A stretch of DNA of 64,000 nt from Aureispira sp045105775 (GCA_045105775.1 JBGCDW010000116.1:4970-68969); one strand, 5' to 3'; counted from the first letter of the stretch, positions 1 through 8,032 are shown. Notes: a model not told the origin generated them from the sequence alone. Program-made: numbers and translations.

Positions 1-2
1 CC

Positions 3-758
3 TATGGCGCGCAAAATGACTACTTGGCACTCTCTCCTGCCTTGCGCAAAGAACGCAGCAAGGCGGAAGTGCAAACCCACAATTATTCCGCGCCCATTCC
101 TGGTACGATGGATGAACTTCTATTCTTGCAAAAAAACTTTAAAGGAGATTATTTCTCTGGGGACTTGGCCAATGAACGCCAGTTTAAGCAGCAGTTTAGC
201 GAACAGGATTATGGCGTGGTACACTTAGCCATGCACGGCACCATTGATTACAACCAACCTGCTTATTCTTCCTTGGTGTTTACGGAGAATTTGGACAGCT
301 TGGAAGACAACTTGCTCTATGTCTACGAAACCCAACACCTCAATGGACAACAGGCCAATTTGGTGGTGCTCTCGGCTTGCAAAACGGGCTACGGACGCAA
401 TATCGAGGGCGAAGGCATTATCTCATTAGGCCGAAGTTTTATGCACGCAGGGGTGCCCAGTGTGGTCATGACCTTGTGGGAACTCAATGATGCTGCCAGC
501 ATCCGCCTCATGTCCAATTTCTACGCCCTGCTCTCGCAAGGCATCCCCAAAAACGAGGCACTCCGCCAAGCCAAACTCCAATACCTGAACGACAATCGTG
601 GTATTGCTACACATCCTTTTTTCTGGGCAAGTCCGATTTTGATTGGGAATACAGTGGGTATTCCTGTAGAGCAACGTCAACAGCCTTGGATGCTTTGGGC
701 TTTGTTGGGTGGGCTAGGAATTGGGGTGGTGGTTTCTTGGGGGGTGTTTGGGCGGTAA
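3..758 (+). CDS. CHAT-domain protease, C-terminal part (5' end outside window)
   Basis: The reading frame is open from the left window edge, so the gene is truncated by the window, not broken. The visible 251 residues carry the end of a CHAT (caspase-like) cysteine peptidase domain. The catalytic His is in an LAMHGT motif (codon at 234-236) and the catalytic Cys is in VVLSACKTG (codon at 378-380), followed by the family's GEGIISLGRSFMHAG and WELND segments. A single hydrophobic helix (WALLGGLGIGVVVSWGVF) ends the protein, a layout common in large Bacteroidota TPR-CHAT proteins, so an N-terminal TPR array upstream is likely but not visible. CHAT enzymes cleave partner proteins in conflict or death pathways. 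Whether this one acts with the AT-rich genes that follow 105 bp later is unknown; its base composition differs from theirs, which argues for a separate origin. Confidence 0.9.
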   Translation, partial: YGAQNDYLALSPALRKERSKAEVQTHNYSAPIPGTMDELLFLQKNFKGDYFSGDLANERQFKQQFSEQDYGVVHLAMHGTIDYNQPAYSSLVFTENLDSLEDNLLYVYETQHLNGQQANLVVLSACKTGYGRNIEGEGIISLGRSFMHAGVPSVVMTLWELNDAASIRLMSNFYALLSQGIPKNEALRQAKLQYLNDNRGIATHPFFWASPILIGNTVGIPVEQRQQPWMLWALLGGLGIGVVVSWGVFGR

Positions 759-863
759 AACAATTTAAATTATTTAAAATTTAAAATAAATTTAAATTTG
801 TTATTATTTTTATTCTTTATTTAGTATAATTGCAATTAAGCAATGTTAACTAAATAAAAGTAA

Positions 864-1619
864 ATGACAGCGGACAATTACATAATAAAAATAATAAACA
901 AGAAAAAAAGCCCAAATCTTACATTTTATGACTCTCGATTAACAGACATAAAGCGAGTAATAAGGAAATGGGCCGGTTCTCAATTATCTGAGATAAAACT
1001 TTCAGGTTCTTGCATAAAAAAAACAGCATTAAAAGGAAAATCGGACTGTGATCTATTTATTTCACTAAAACCAACCACTTCGAATACCCTGAAATATATA
1101 TATGAGTCGTTAAACAACTCTGTAAAATCAGCAGGTTATAATACAATAAAACAAAATGTATCCATTGCGATAAAGACAAATGGACTAGATATTGATTTAG
1201 TGCCAGCAAGAATAATTGCCGGATCCAAAAACTATCATAATTTATACTTAAGTAAGAAAGACTCAAGGTTACAAACTAACATTGAAATACATATTAATAA
1301 TGTCGTAAATTCTGGTAGACAGGAAGAAATAATGGCAGCTAAAATATGGCGAGAACTAAATGGATTAAAATTTCCATCAGTATACTTAGAATTAGTGATA
1401 ATAGATGCTTTAAAGTATAAGCGAAAAAAACAGCCAGCAAAAAATTTTATCACAGTTCTTGAATACTTTAGAGATTCATTTGTCAATAAGTCATTTATTG
1501 ACCCTTCAAATTCTAATAATTTTATTTCTAATATGATTTACAAGTATCAAAAAGAAGAAATACAAAAGGCTGCACGTAAAAGTTTGAAACAAAAAAATTG
1601 GGAGGATATAATTTATTAA
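864..1619 (+). CDS. CD-NTase-like (OAS-fold) nucleotidyltransferase
   Basis: 251-residue polymerase-beta-superfamily nucleotidyltransferase. The signature is complete: a Gly-Ser pair at residues 48-49 (LSGSC), the two metal-binding aspartates in KSDCDLF (D61, D63) and a third in LDIDLVPAR (D111). The C-terminal half has the helical features of OAS/CD-NTase and archaeal CCA-enzyme relatives: FPSVYLELVIIDALK near 170-184 and an IDPSNSNNF motif near 212-220. CD-NTases make cyclic or linear oligonucleotide second messengers in CBASS-type antiphage defence. This protein is shorter than typical members (about 300-400 residues). The gene is much richer in A+T than its neighbours, which suggests transfer. 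Its stop is one base before the next start, so the two are almost certainly co-transcribed and translationally coupled. The alternative is a tRNA- or other-substrate NTase. The fold is confident, the signalling role is inferred. Confidence 0.8.
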   Translation: MTADNYIIKIINKKKSPNLTFYDSRLTDIKRVIRKWAGSQLSEIKLSGSCIKKTALKGKSDCDLFISLKPTTSNTLKYIYESLNNSVKSAGYNTIKQNVSIAIKTNGLDIDLVPARIIAGSKNYHNLYLSKKDSRLQTNIEIHINNVVNSGRQEEIMAAKIWRELNGLKFPSVYLELVIIDALKYKRKKQPAKNFITVLEYFRDSFVNKSFIDPSNSNNFISNMIYKYQKEEIQKAARKSLKQKNWEDIIY

Positions 1620-1620
1620 G

Positions 1621-2319
1621 ATGGGAATCAAGAAACTAAAGGAAAAACTTCAAGATTTATTTGAGGCTAACAAAGTCAAAACAGCTCTTTCATTGCTAAA
1701 GAAAGAACTAGATCGAGAACGAGAAAAATACACGCAGTTTCTTTCCCTAAGTCGAAGATTTAACCAAGTTCAAGATCAAAGAATGGCAAATACTATTGAC
1801 TTTAATAATGGTAATATTGAGTTAAATAAAATTGGTGGGGCTATTTTAGATTTTATAGAAACTTTAGACTCTTCTGATTTAGGGCAGGCAAGCCAGTTTG
1901 TTCATTTGGAAGTCCTCAATGAAATTGTTGTGTTTTCTAAGATTGATAAAGCAGAAAAAGTAAAGTTTTTTTTTAATCAGTTGAATTTTTCAAATATTTC
2001 AGTACACAGTATTGAGGAATTCAAAAATGTTGACTATGATCAGTTTGACCTTATTATTTTTGACAATAGAGATATTCCTCCTTGTTTCTCAAAAAATAAG
2101 TTAGAGGAATTAGATAAAGAAATTAAAACTTTACTCTTACAACGAATTGAAATAATGGAATCAGTAATTAAAGATTCATCAAAATTCATCATACACTATG
2201 GAGAGTTTTTATACTGGCTAAATTTCAACAGAGAAAGAATTCAAGCTGCTAATTCTCAATTTTCACTTTATGCAAGAACAAAAGAAGTAATTGAATTTGT
2301 CAATACATACAGAATATAA
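1621..2319 (+). CDS. EAD-like N-terminus plus alpha/beta domain, putative CD-NTase partner
   Basis: 232 residues, starting one base after the nucleotidyltransferase stop. Residues 1-83 are all-helical and resemble effector-associated domains (EAD11-like): an amphipathic helix ending in LLKKELDRER, a middle helix LSLSRRFNQVQDQRMAN, a FNNGNIELNKI turn and a final ILDFIETL helix. EADs are small adaptor domains that bring effectors and sensors of bacterial conflict systems together by self-association. Residues 100-232 look like an alpha/beta (Rossmann- or receiver-like) domain with strands EIVVFS, NISVHS and FDLIIFDN and long helices after residue 155. I do not recognise this second domain and see no obvious catalytic residue set. 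No signal peptide or membrane helix. The AT-rich composition matches the gene before. The EAD assignment comes from pattern and should be tested by profile search. Confidence 0.6.
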   Translation: MGIKKLKEKLQDLFEANKVKTALSLLKKELDREREKYTQFLSLSRRFNQVQDQRMANTIDFNNGNIELNKIGGAILDFIETLDSSDLGQASQFVHLEVLNEIVVFSKIDKAEKVKFFFNQLNFSNISVHSIEEFKNVDYDQFDLIIFDNRDIPPCFSKNKLEELDKEIKTLLLQRIEIMESVIKDSSKFIIHYGEFLYWLNFNRERIQAANSQFSLYARTKEVIEFVNTYRI

Positions 2320-2447
2320 AAAATTATTTAAATAACAATATAATAAGTTTCATTCTTAACAACCTGAATTTAAATTAAAAATTCATTCATTGGAAAATCA
2401 GAAAATTTTCTAATTCCAACAAATTTATAACTAAACCATAAAAAATC

Positions 2448-2870
2448 ATGCCTACACTTAATCTTAACAAATTAAAAATTGGTGATAGACTAGTAAGAAC
2501 CAAAGGAGGAATTTTTTCTAAACACCATGTTTTATATGCTGGCTTTTGGAATAATCAACACTTAATTGCAGAAAATCAAAATGGATTTGGAGTCCGCTAT
2601 TACTTACTAAGTGATTTTCTTAACGAAGGAACTCTAAATAAAATTGAGCATTACAATTTTTCTGAAAACGCTCAAGCTATTGTTCTTGACAGAATCAATA
2701 AGAAAATAGGTACAGCATATAATCTTACTGCATATAACTGTGAGCATTTTGTAAATGAAATATTAAATGGGGTTGCTGAAAGCAAACAAGTTAAAAATGC
2801 AGTTGCTATTGGAATTGGGGTTAGTCTTTCTTTATTTGCAATTGCACTGCTCTCTGGCGAACACGAATAA
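2448..2870 (+). CDS. LRAT-like (permuted NlpC/P60) domain protein with C-terminal membrane helix
   Basis: 140-residue protein of the lecithin:retinol acyltransferase / H-rev107 type, a circularly permuted papain fold. The first catalytic element is the His of SKHHVLYAG (H26/H27) and the second is the nucleophile in YNCEHFVNEI (C98), followed by the family's ESKQV segment (111-115). The C-terminus (about 118-136) is a strong hydrophobic helix, so the enzyme is tail-anchored. Such enzymes transfer or hydrolyse acyl chains of phospholipids or act as peptidases. It lies 128 bp after the CD-NTase/EAD pair on the same strand, with the same AT-rich composition, and a terminator-like hairpin follows at 2907-2944. 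Membrane anchoring plus possible lipid hydrolysis would suit an effector role, which is inference. It could also be an independent gene. Confidence 0.8.
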   Translation: MPTLNLNKLKIGDRLVRTKGGIFSKHHVLYAGFWNNQHLIAENQNGFGVRYYLLSDFLNEGTLNKIEHYNFSENAQAIVLDRINKKIGTAYNLTAYNCEHFVNEILNGVAESKQVKNAVAIGIGVSLSLFAIALLSGEHE

Positions 2871-2906
2871 AATTTCACTAAATAATCACCCCATAAGCCT
2901 AAACAT

Positions 2907-2944
2907 ATATTGGAGTTGGTTCAAGAGAACAAAAACTCCAATAT
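2907..2944 (+). terminator. Hairpin after the LRAT-like gene
   Basis: Perfect 11-bp inverted repeat ATATTGGAGTT / AACTCCAATAT with a 16-base loop, followed by CTTTAAG. It sits 36 bp after the LRAT-like stop and probably ends transcription of the island. The following U-tract is weak. Confidence 0.5.
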
Positions 2945-3141
2945 CTTTAAGCTATGAAACAGAAAAAATAATTGATACGATTCGATTGGGTAATGAAGAA
3001 ATTGCTCCGAGATAATCGAAAATGAACAAAAAACTAAACAGCATGTGCTACCCAACACACCAGACTTTCCAATAGCCGCCTGTCAGGAAACAAAAGATTG
3101 ACTTTTTCTATCAGAATGGGTATATTGTAAGAAAAGTATTT

Positions 3142-3403
3142 ATGAAGGCAGATCAAGCTCCCAAATTAACCGTAGCAGAGTACATTTCTCAAGAGCAAGA
3201 AAGTGGTGTTAAGTATGAATATCACAATGGGAATATTTATGCGGAATTAAGAACTGGCTTGGGAAATAAAAACTCCAATTGTAAACCATTGGCCAGTGAA
3301 GCTAAACTTTTTATCAAAAGTAAAAATAAATATGTCTACCCAGATTCAATGGTTATCTGTGGAAATTAGCATAAAAGACCTCTACTTTGATATTGAAATA
3401 TAA
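3142..3403 (+). pseudogene. Decayed Uma2-family nuclease gene
   Basis: Paralogue of the intact gene at 4716-5300, broken by two deletions. It starts with the same M-K-A-(D/H)-Q ... KLTVAEYI segment. A 17-codon in-frame block present in the intact copy (between YHDGKIY and GNIYAE) is missing. After the strand motif YVYPDSMVICGN a second deletion removes about 90 codons, including the catalytic VVEVLS and K regions. The extreme C-terminus survives in another frame at 3365-3403 (ISIKDLYFDIEI then stop, matching SMNELYFDIEI of the intact copy). The preceding 40 bp also match the region before the intact gene, so promoter and gene were duplicated together. The first deletion falls between short direct repeats of the type GGAAA-n-AT-n-TATGC seen in the intact copy, consistent with slippage. 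Confidence 0.85.
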
Positions 3404-3559
3404 GACACACCAACTTAGTTTTGCGCCATTAGTCCAAATCCAAATTTCCCCCACAAAACCGTGAAATATATACACACTTCTGGGATAGATATTCATCTTT
3501 CTGGGACAAATGCAAGATATTTGTGCTAGTAGCATATTGAATCACTATAAACAGAGCCA

Positions 3560-4612
3560 TTGAAAAACTTTCACTTACAGTTTGGGGGCAAGGTTACCAA
3601 GGAACTCCAACAGCAATACGAACAATCGGACAATTGGAAAGACGGGAAATTCCAAAATTTAGAAGAAACAAACATGGATATAGCTTTGGGGAAAATACCT
3701 GGAGTGATCTACAAACAACTCACCAAAAAGGGGCAACACCCCAAGCAGGATTTACCCATCATTCCCTTTGATAAAGAAGCCTTTTTGGCTCCTGCCAAGC
3801 AAGCCAAATTTATCTGGTATGGGCATTCTGCCGTGTTGATGCGTCTGAACAATCAAACCATTCTGATTGACCCCATGTTGGGTGGAGATACCACGCCTAT
3901 TGCTCCTTTTGACAACAAACGTTTTTCGGCCAATAGTTTGTCCTTGATTGATGATTTTCCAGAAATAGATCTCTTACTAATCACTCACGATCATTATGAC
4001 CATTTGGATTATGATAGTATTCAAAAACTACAGCCTAAAACCAAGCAATATTTTGTGGCTTTGGGGCTGAAACGCCACTTGGTACGTTGGGGCGTGGAGG
4101 AAACGTTAATCACTGAATTTGATTGGTGGGATAATGCCCACTTGGAAAGCATACAGATTACCTTTACACCAACGCGCCATTTTTCGGGACGGGGCTTGAC
4201 GGATCGTGCCAAATGTTTGTGGGGCGGTTGGGTCTTCAAAACGGAAGAAGAAAACATCTGGTTTAGTGGCGATGGGGGCTATGGTAAGCATTTCCAAACC
4301 GTGGGCGAACGACTAGGGCCTTTTGATTTTGCCTTTATGGAATGTGGGCAATACAACGATGACTGGCGACCGATTCATTTGTTCCCCAATGAGAGTATCC
4401 AAGCAGCCATAGATGGTCAAGCCAAAAAAATAATGCCCGTGCATTGGGGTGGTTTCGCGCTTTCTTACCAACATACTTGGCAGGAACCTGTAGAGGAATT
4501 TGTACAATGCTCTAAGCAGGCCAGTGTTGATTATTTGTTGCCTCCTTTGGGGCAGTTGTTCACCTATTCGGATACTATTCAAGAGGAATGGTGGCGTGCT
4601 TTGGTAGAGTAG
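3560..4612 (+). CDS. MBL-fold metallohydrolase, NAPE-PLD/UlaG-like
   Basis: 350-residue metallo-beta-lactamase-fold enzyme of the N-acyl-phosphatidylethanolamine phospholipase D-like group. Metal ligands are visible: HDHYDHLD (H143, H145, D147, H148), the His of PTRHFSGR, the Asp of FSGDGGYG and the His of PVHWGGF near the C-terminus. The domain begins with the family's FIWYGHSAVLMRL strand near residue 88. A TTG at 3560 is the best start because an in-frame stop lies at 3548 and the N-terminal KFQNLEET segment is conserved in relatives; the first ATG would be 37 codons later and lose it. No signal peptide, so probably cytoplasmic or peripheral. Relatives hydrolyse phosphodiester bonds of N-acyl phospholipids, but the substrate here is unknown. 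Confidence 0.85.
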   Translation: MKNFHLQFGGKVTKELQQQYEQSDNWKDGKFQNLEETNMDIALGKIPGVIYKQLTKKGQHPKQDLPIIPFDKEAFLAPAKQAKFIWYGHSAVLMRLNNQTILIDPMLGGDTTPIAPFDNKRFSANSLSLIDDFPEIDLLLITHDHYDHLDYDSIQKLQPKTKQYFVALGLKRHLVRWGVEETLITEFDWWDNAHLESIQITFTPTRHFSGRGLTDRAKCLWGGWVFKTEEENIWFSGDGGYGKHFQTVGERLGPFDFAFMECGQYNDDWRPIHLFPNESIQAAIDGQAKKIMPVHWGGFALSYQHTWQEPVEEFVQCSKQASVDYLLPPLGQLFTYSDTIQEEWWRALVE

Positions 4613-4715
4613 TGCTTGGGTGGATTTAATCCAAAGTATAACATATTTAGTGTTATACTCTCCTCCTAATCACGATTTTTTCTACTAGAATGGTTATATT
4701 GTAAAAAAAGCATTC

Positions 4716-5300
4716 ATGAAGGCACATCAACTCCAAAAATTAACAGTAGCAGAATATATACAGCACGAAATTGATACGGATCAACAATACGAGTATCATG
4801 ATGGAAAGATATATGCATTGGCAGGAGGATCAATAAATCATGGTCTATTATGTGGAAACATTTATGCTGAAATAAGAAATGAGCTAAAGAAAAAAAAATC
4901 TAATTGTAAGGCTTTTACGAGTGAGGTTAAACTAAATATAAAAGAAAAGAACAGTTTTGTATATCCAGATACAATGGTTGTATGTGGGAATATAGAAACA
5001 TCTATAGATGATAGAAATGCTGTTTCTAATCCCATTTTGGTAGTCGAGGTTTTATCCAAATCTACGGCTGAATATGATAGAGGTGATAAATTCTATTTCT
5101 ACAGACAAATTCCTACCCTTCAAGAATATGTTCTCATAGATCAAAGTAGATATGTTGTAGAGGTATTTTATAAGAAAGAGAATAATGATTTGTGGAGTAT
5201 TTCAAGGTATAAGGGTTTAGATGCAATCATACAATTACAATCTATCCATTTGAGTGTGAGCATGAACGAGCTTTATTTTGATATTGAGATACAAGAATAA
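4716..5300 (+). CDS. Uma2-family PD-(D/E)XK endonuclease-like protein
   Basis: 194 residues of the Uma2 (DUF820) family, typical full length. The restriction-nuclease-like core is present: Asp in VYPDTMVVCG, Glu in ILVVEVLSKST, the following YDRGDKFYFYRQIPTLQEYVLID segment with its conserved Lys, and the last strand VEVFYKK. These proteins are abundant in cyanobacteria and Bacteroidota and are suspected nucleases of mobile or conflict origin; their substrate is undefined. A degraded sister copy lies at 3142-3403 and the two bracket the metallohydrolase. The upstream sequence GGTTATATTGTAA is shared with the pseudogene and may be its promoter. The gene ends about 65 bp before a bidirectional terminator. 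Confidence 0.9.
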   Translation: MKAHQLQKLTVAEYIQHEIDTDQQYEYHDGKIYALAGGSINHGLLCGNIYAEIRNELKKKKSNCKAFTSEVKLNIKEKNSFVYPDTMVVCGNIETSIDDRNAVSNPILVVEVLSKSTAEYDRGDKFYFYRQIPTLQEYVLIDQSRYVVEVFYKKENNDLWSISRYKGLDAIIQLQSIHLSVSMNELYFDIEIQE

Positions 5301-5363
5301 CTTTGAGTAGTCTTAAACGAAGCGTCTCCCCTTCTACTAAACTCCTTCTAACATTTTTCAAAT

Positions 5364-5406
5364 AAAAAACCTCTGGTCAGGCTATAAGCCCAACCAGAGG
5401 TTTTTA
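5364..5406. terminator. Bidirectional terminator between convergent genes
   Basis: Stem CCTCTGGT (5370-5377) / ACCAGAGG (5393-5400) extended by A-tract and T-tract on either side, giving U-runs in both directions. It separates the Uma2 gene from the convergent T9SS PKD gene. Confidence 0.9.
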
Positions 5407-5437
5407 TTATATGCTAACTTGTTGTAGCAAGCAACAA

Positions 5438-6697
5438 TTATCTTGCTTTTACAAAGCGTTCGGTAGTTTTTAGCTCGCCATTGCTATTCATAGCTTTTAC
5501 AAAGTAAACACCCGAAGCTAATTGATGTACATCTATTGCTACTTGAGTCGTGTTATTTACTTGCTCTTCTTTAACAATTTTGCCTGTGATGTCTACCAAC
5601 TGAATACGGCTAATATCTGCTGATATTTTAAGATTCAACTCATTGATAACAGGATTGGGGAACAGTTCAAGTGTAGAAGCTGCATTCATTTTTGCTAGTG
5701 CCTCGTCCCACAATTGCGCTGTATTGGAGGTCATTTCTTTGCTACCAGCTGGTTTTCCACCATCGTCATTACAATCAGGTAGGTTAATCACTCCACATTT
5801 TGTGATAGAGCAATTGCCATAAGCCATTGTCAAACATACGGTATGTGGGCCAGGTGTAGTAAAGCTGGTAATAAATGCAGAACCTGTACCATCAACAGTA
5901 CCATCTCCACCTATATCCCAAGATAGAGTATGGTTGGCACACTCTCCGTTGTAAGCTCTTCTTGAAGGTGCAATTCTTACCATACAAGGATCCCATGGAG
6001 CAATCATATACCCTAAATCGCCCAATTCAAATCCACAACATGGCTCTGGTGCTACGGTATCACATTCAGGTACAACTACTTCTACACATTCCGTGGTTAC
6101 ACAAGTTCCTCCATTTGGATTGGTCAAAGACAAAGTAACACAGGCTGTATAGGTGCCTGGTTGTGCATAATTGTAAAAAACATACGATTGGCTTCCTGTA
6201 TTGGCTACGGGGCTTCCGTCTCCATAATCCCACGTATACACAGGATTGGTACAAGTATCAGAATAGCCAATTTGTCCATTTATATTTGGAAAACGAACAT
6301 CCAACCATACTTGATGTCCACACGTATCTATAATATCACCATCTAGTATCATGGATGGAATTTCACAAACAGAGCAATCGCCTTCGCAGTCTGTAATTTC
6401 TACCACTCTGCTCCAATACAATTGTCCATTGACATAAAAATTGACGGTATGAGAGCCATTTCCGTCAAAACAGTGCAGTATATCATTGCCTACATATTCT
6501 GGAGAACTAGAATTGTAGGTAGTAAGGCCATCCACTACAACCTGCCAAGTGGTATCTAGCTCACTAGATTTCACCCCAGCTTTTATGGTTATACAACAAG
6601 AATCGAGACTAGAGACCTGTGCTCCAAAGAAATATTGTGCAGATGCAATGGAGTACGTTGCCAATACAAAGCATATTGACAGTAATAAATTTTTCAT
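5438..6697 (-). CDS. Secreted PKD-domain protein with T9SS type A C-terminal domain
   Basis: 419 residues from the chosen ATG, which begins a clean signal peptide (MKNLLLSICFVLATYSIASAQ); longer upstream starts would add a charged stretch before it. The body is Cys-rich and contains at least two PKD-like beta-sandwich domains, recognised by YTWDYGDGSPVANTGS...YTACVTLS (about 160-200) and LSWDIGGDGTVDG...HTVCLTMAY (about 260-300). The last 75 residues are a type IX secretion sorting domain: LELFPNPV, VDITGKIV, LASGVYFVK and a terminal RFVKAR. It is expected to cross the outer membrane via T9SS and be released or anchored to the surface. Function beyond adhesion or scaffolding cannot be read. 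No operon partner; the upstream region is a long intergenic stretch. Confidence 0.88.
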   Translation of the reverse strand: MKNLLLSICFVLATYSIASAQYFFGAQVSSLDSCCITIKAGVKSSELDTTWQVVVDGLTTYNSSSPEYVGNDILHCFDGNGSHTVNFYVNGQLYWSRVVEITDCEGDCSVCEIPSMILDGDIIDTCGHQVWLDVRFPNINGQIGYSDTCTNPVYTWDYGDGSPVANTGSQSYVFYNYAQPGTYTACVTLSLTNPNGGTCVTTECVEVVVPECDTVAPEPCCGFELGDLGYMIAPWDPCMVRIAPSRRAYNGECANHTLSWDIGGDGTVDGTGSAFITSFTTPGPHTVCLTMAYGNCSITKCGVINLPDCNDDGGKPAGSKEMTSNTAQLWDEALAKMNAASTLELFPNPVINELNLKISADISRIQLVDITGKIVKEEQVNNTTQVAIDVHQLASGVYFVKAMNSNGELKTTERFVKAR

Positions 6698-7286
6698 AGT
6701 TTTAATTTTTTTACTGCACATTAGCACAATAAAAACATCTACACAATTACACGATAATTATAAAATTAATAATACTATTCTTAAAAATAATAAAGTGCTG
6801 CAACTCATCTACCCCCTAAAAAAATCTAGGGCAGTATACGAAACAGTAAAAATTGAACTATTATTGGGAAGTAATTGTACATAAACTATTGCTTGAGAGC
6901 GTATAGTCTATAGATATTCAATAGTGTGTAATGATTAGTTATATAGTATAAATAAAGTGATCAAACACAAGGTAATTATTTTTTATCTAATTTTTTAGTT
7001 AAAAAACTAAATATCTATTAGATAATTCAATTCTATACAGCCTGTGTTTATATGGTAAGAGCAGAAGGAAACAATATAACCCACTTTTGTCCATGATATA
7101 CCTACATGGAAACTTCTATATGGTACCCAAAGTGTTCCGAGTGCGGGATATTGTGTAAAACAATTCAGGTGATTGGGAGAGTCCTAGAAATATTAATAAA
7201 AATTTGACAGGTCAAACCACAAAATATAGTTCATAAATATCTAATTTCATTAGAAATTTATTTTTTTGATTAAAAAATAGCTCCAG
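6698..7286. other. Long AT-rich intergenic region
   Basis: 589 bp between divergent genes, with no convincing coding frame. Besides the nested inverted repeats at 6963-7049 I see nothing specific. Promoters of both neighbours must lie here, but no clean TAnnTTTG box could be fixed. Confidence 0.6.
6963..7049. repeat. Three nested inverted repeats
   Basis: Outer arms AAACACA (6963-6969) / TGTGTTT (7043-7049), middle arms TTATCTAA (6983-6990) / TTAGATAA (7018-7025) and inner arms TTTAGTT (6994-7000) / AACTAAA (7005-7011). All are centred on the same point, about 7003-7006, giving an 87-bp element able to fold as one long interrupted hairpin. Could be a structured RNA, a binding site or a degenerate mobile-element relic. 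Confidence 0.55.
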
Positions 7287-7847
7287 ATGATTTACCAAAT
7301 TAAAATCACGTTAGACCATTCAAAACCTCCAATATGGAGAAGAATTGAAGTTGCTCCTGAGCGTTCACTAGAAGATCTTCACAATATTATCCAAAGTACA
7401 ATGGGATGGGACAATTCTCATTTGCATCACTTTATGGTAAATAAAGAATATTATACTCCACCCAGTAAATGGGACGATTTTGGCAATGACTATACAGGAA
7501 TGATGATCAAAGATTTATTCCAAAAAGAAGGTCAAAAAATACAGTATGAATATGATTTTGGCGATTCATGGCAACATGTCTTAGTGCTAGAAAAAATAAA
7601 CCATGAAGAAGAGGGAGTTAACTATCCAAGATGTATCAAAGGGAAACGAGCCTGCCCACCAGAAGATTGTGGAGGAATATGGGGATATATGAATTTGGTT
7701 GATGTTATGAAAAGCAAAAAAGGGGAGCAATACGAGGAAATGTTAGAATGGTTAGGAGAGGAATTGGAACCCGAAAGATTTGATATAGATCTTATCAATA
7801 AAAAATTACAAAGTGATAATTTTGGAACATTATCAATAAAATTTTAA
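7287..7847 (+). CDS. Plasmid pRiA4b ORF-3-like protein
   Basis: 186 residues of the pRiA4b ORF-3 family. Diagnostic segments in order: IYQIKITLDHSKPPIWRRI at the N-terminus, LEDLHNIIQSTMGWDNSHLH near 30-48, a tyrosine-rich loop, EYDFGDSWQHVLVLEK near 90-105 and CIKGKRACPPEDCGG near 115-130, a Cys pair that could hold metal. The function is unknown; family members occur on plasmids, IS elements and chromosomes and are often near mobile or defence genes. Full length for the family. No partner gene; the flanking regions hold inverted repeats at 6963 and 8006. Confidence 0.9.
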   Translation: MIYQIKITLDHSKPPIWRRIEVAPERSLEDLHNIIQSTMGWDNSHLHHFMVNKEYYTPPSKWDDFGNDYTGMMIKDLFQKEGQKIQYEYDFGDSWQHVLVLEKINHEEEGVNYPRCIKGKRACPPEDCGGIWGYMNLVDVMKSKKGEQYEEMLEWLGEELEPERFDIDLINKKLQSDNFGTLSIKF

Positions 7848-8005
7848 GCAATCATGTTTTCTTTTACGACTAAACAAGAAAAGAAAGCTTTTAATACTAG
7901 AATCTCCAATAGGCTTTATATATTTGAACAGATATAAAGTAAAAGAACAACACTCCTTGTATTAGACATTCACAAACCAGTACTAAAACTTTAGATGGTT
8001 ATCTT

Positions 8006-8032
8006 TTCTTCTATAGGAATGTTATAGAAGAA
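8006..8032. repeat. 10-bp perfect hairpin upstream of SDR gene
   Basis: TTCTTCTATA (8006-8015) / TATAGAAGAA (8023-8032) with a 7-base loop, 42 bp before the dehydrogenase start. A regulatory hairpin or operator is possible. No U-tract, so it is not a standard terminator. A second, weaker pair (CTTTATAT / ATATAAAG) lies about 90 bp further upstream. Confidence 0.45.

Noticed and set aside
2767..3015. 82-codon frame overlapping the LRAT-like gene end
   Set aside because: Out of frame with the conserved protein, runs through the terminator hairpin at 2907-2944 and has no domain; treated as chance.
3142..5300. Uma2 copies as the ends of a composite transposon
   Set aside because: Both are in the same orientation, one is a decayed gene copy, and there is no transposase or terminal repeat.
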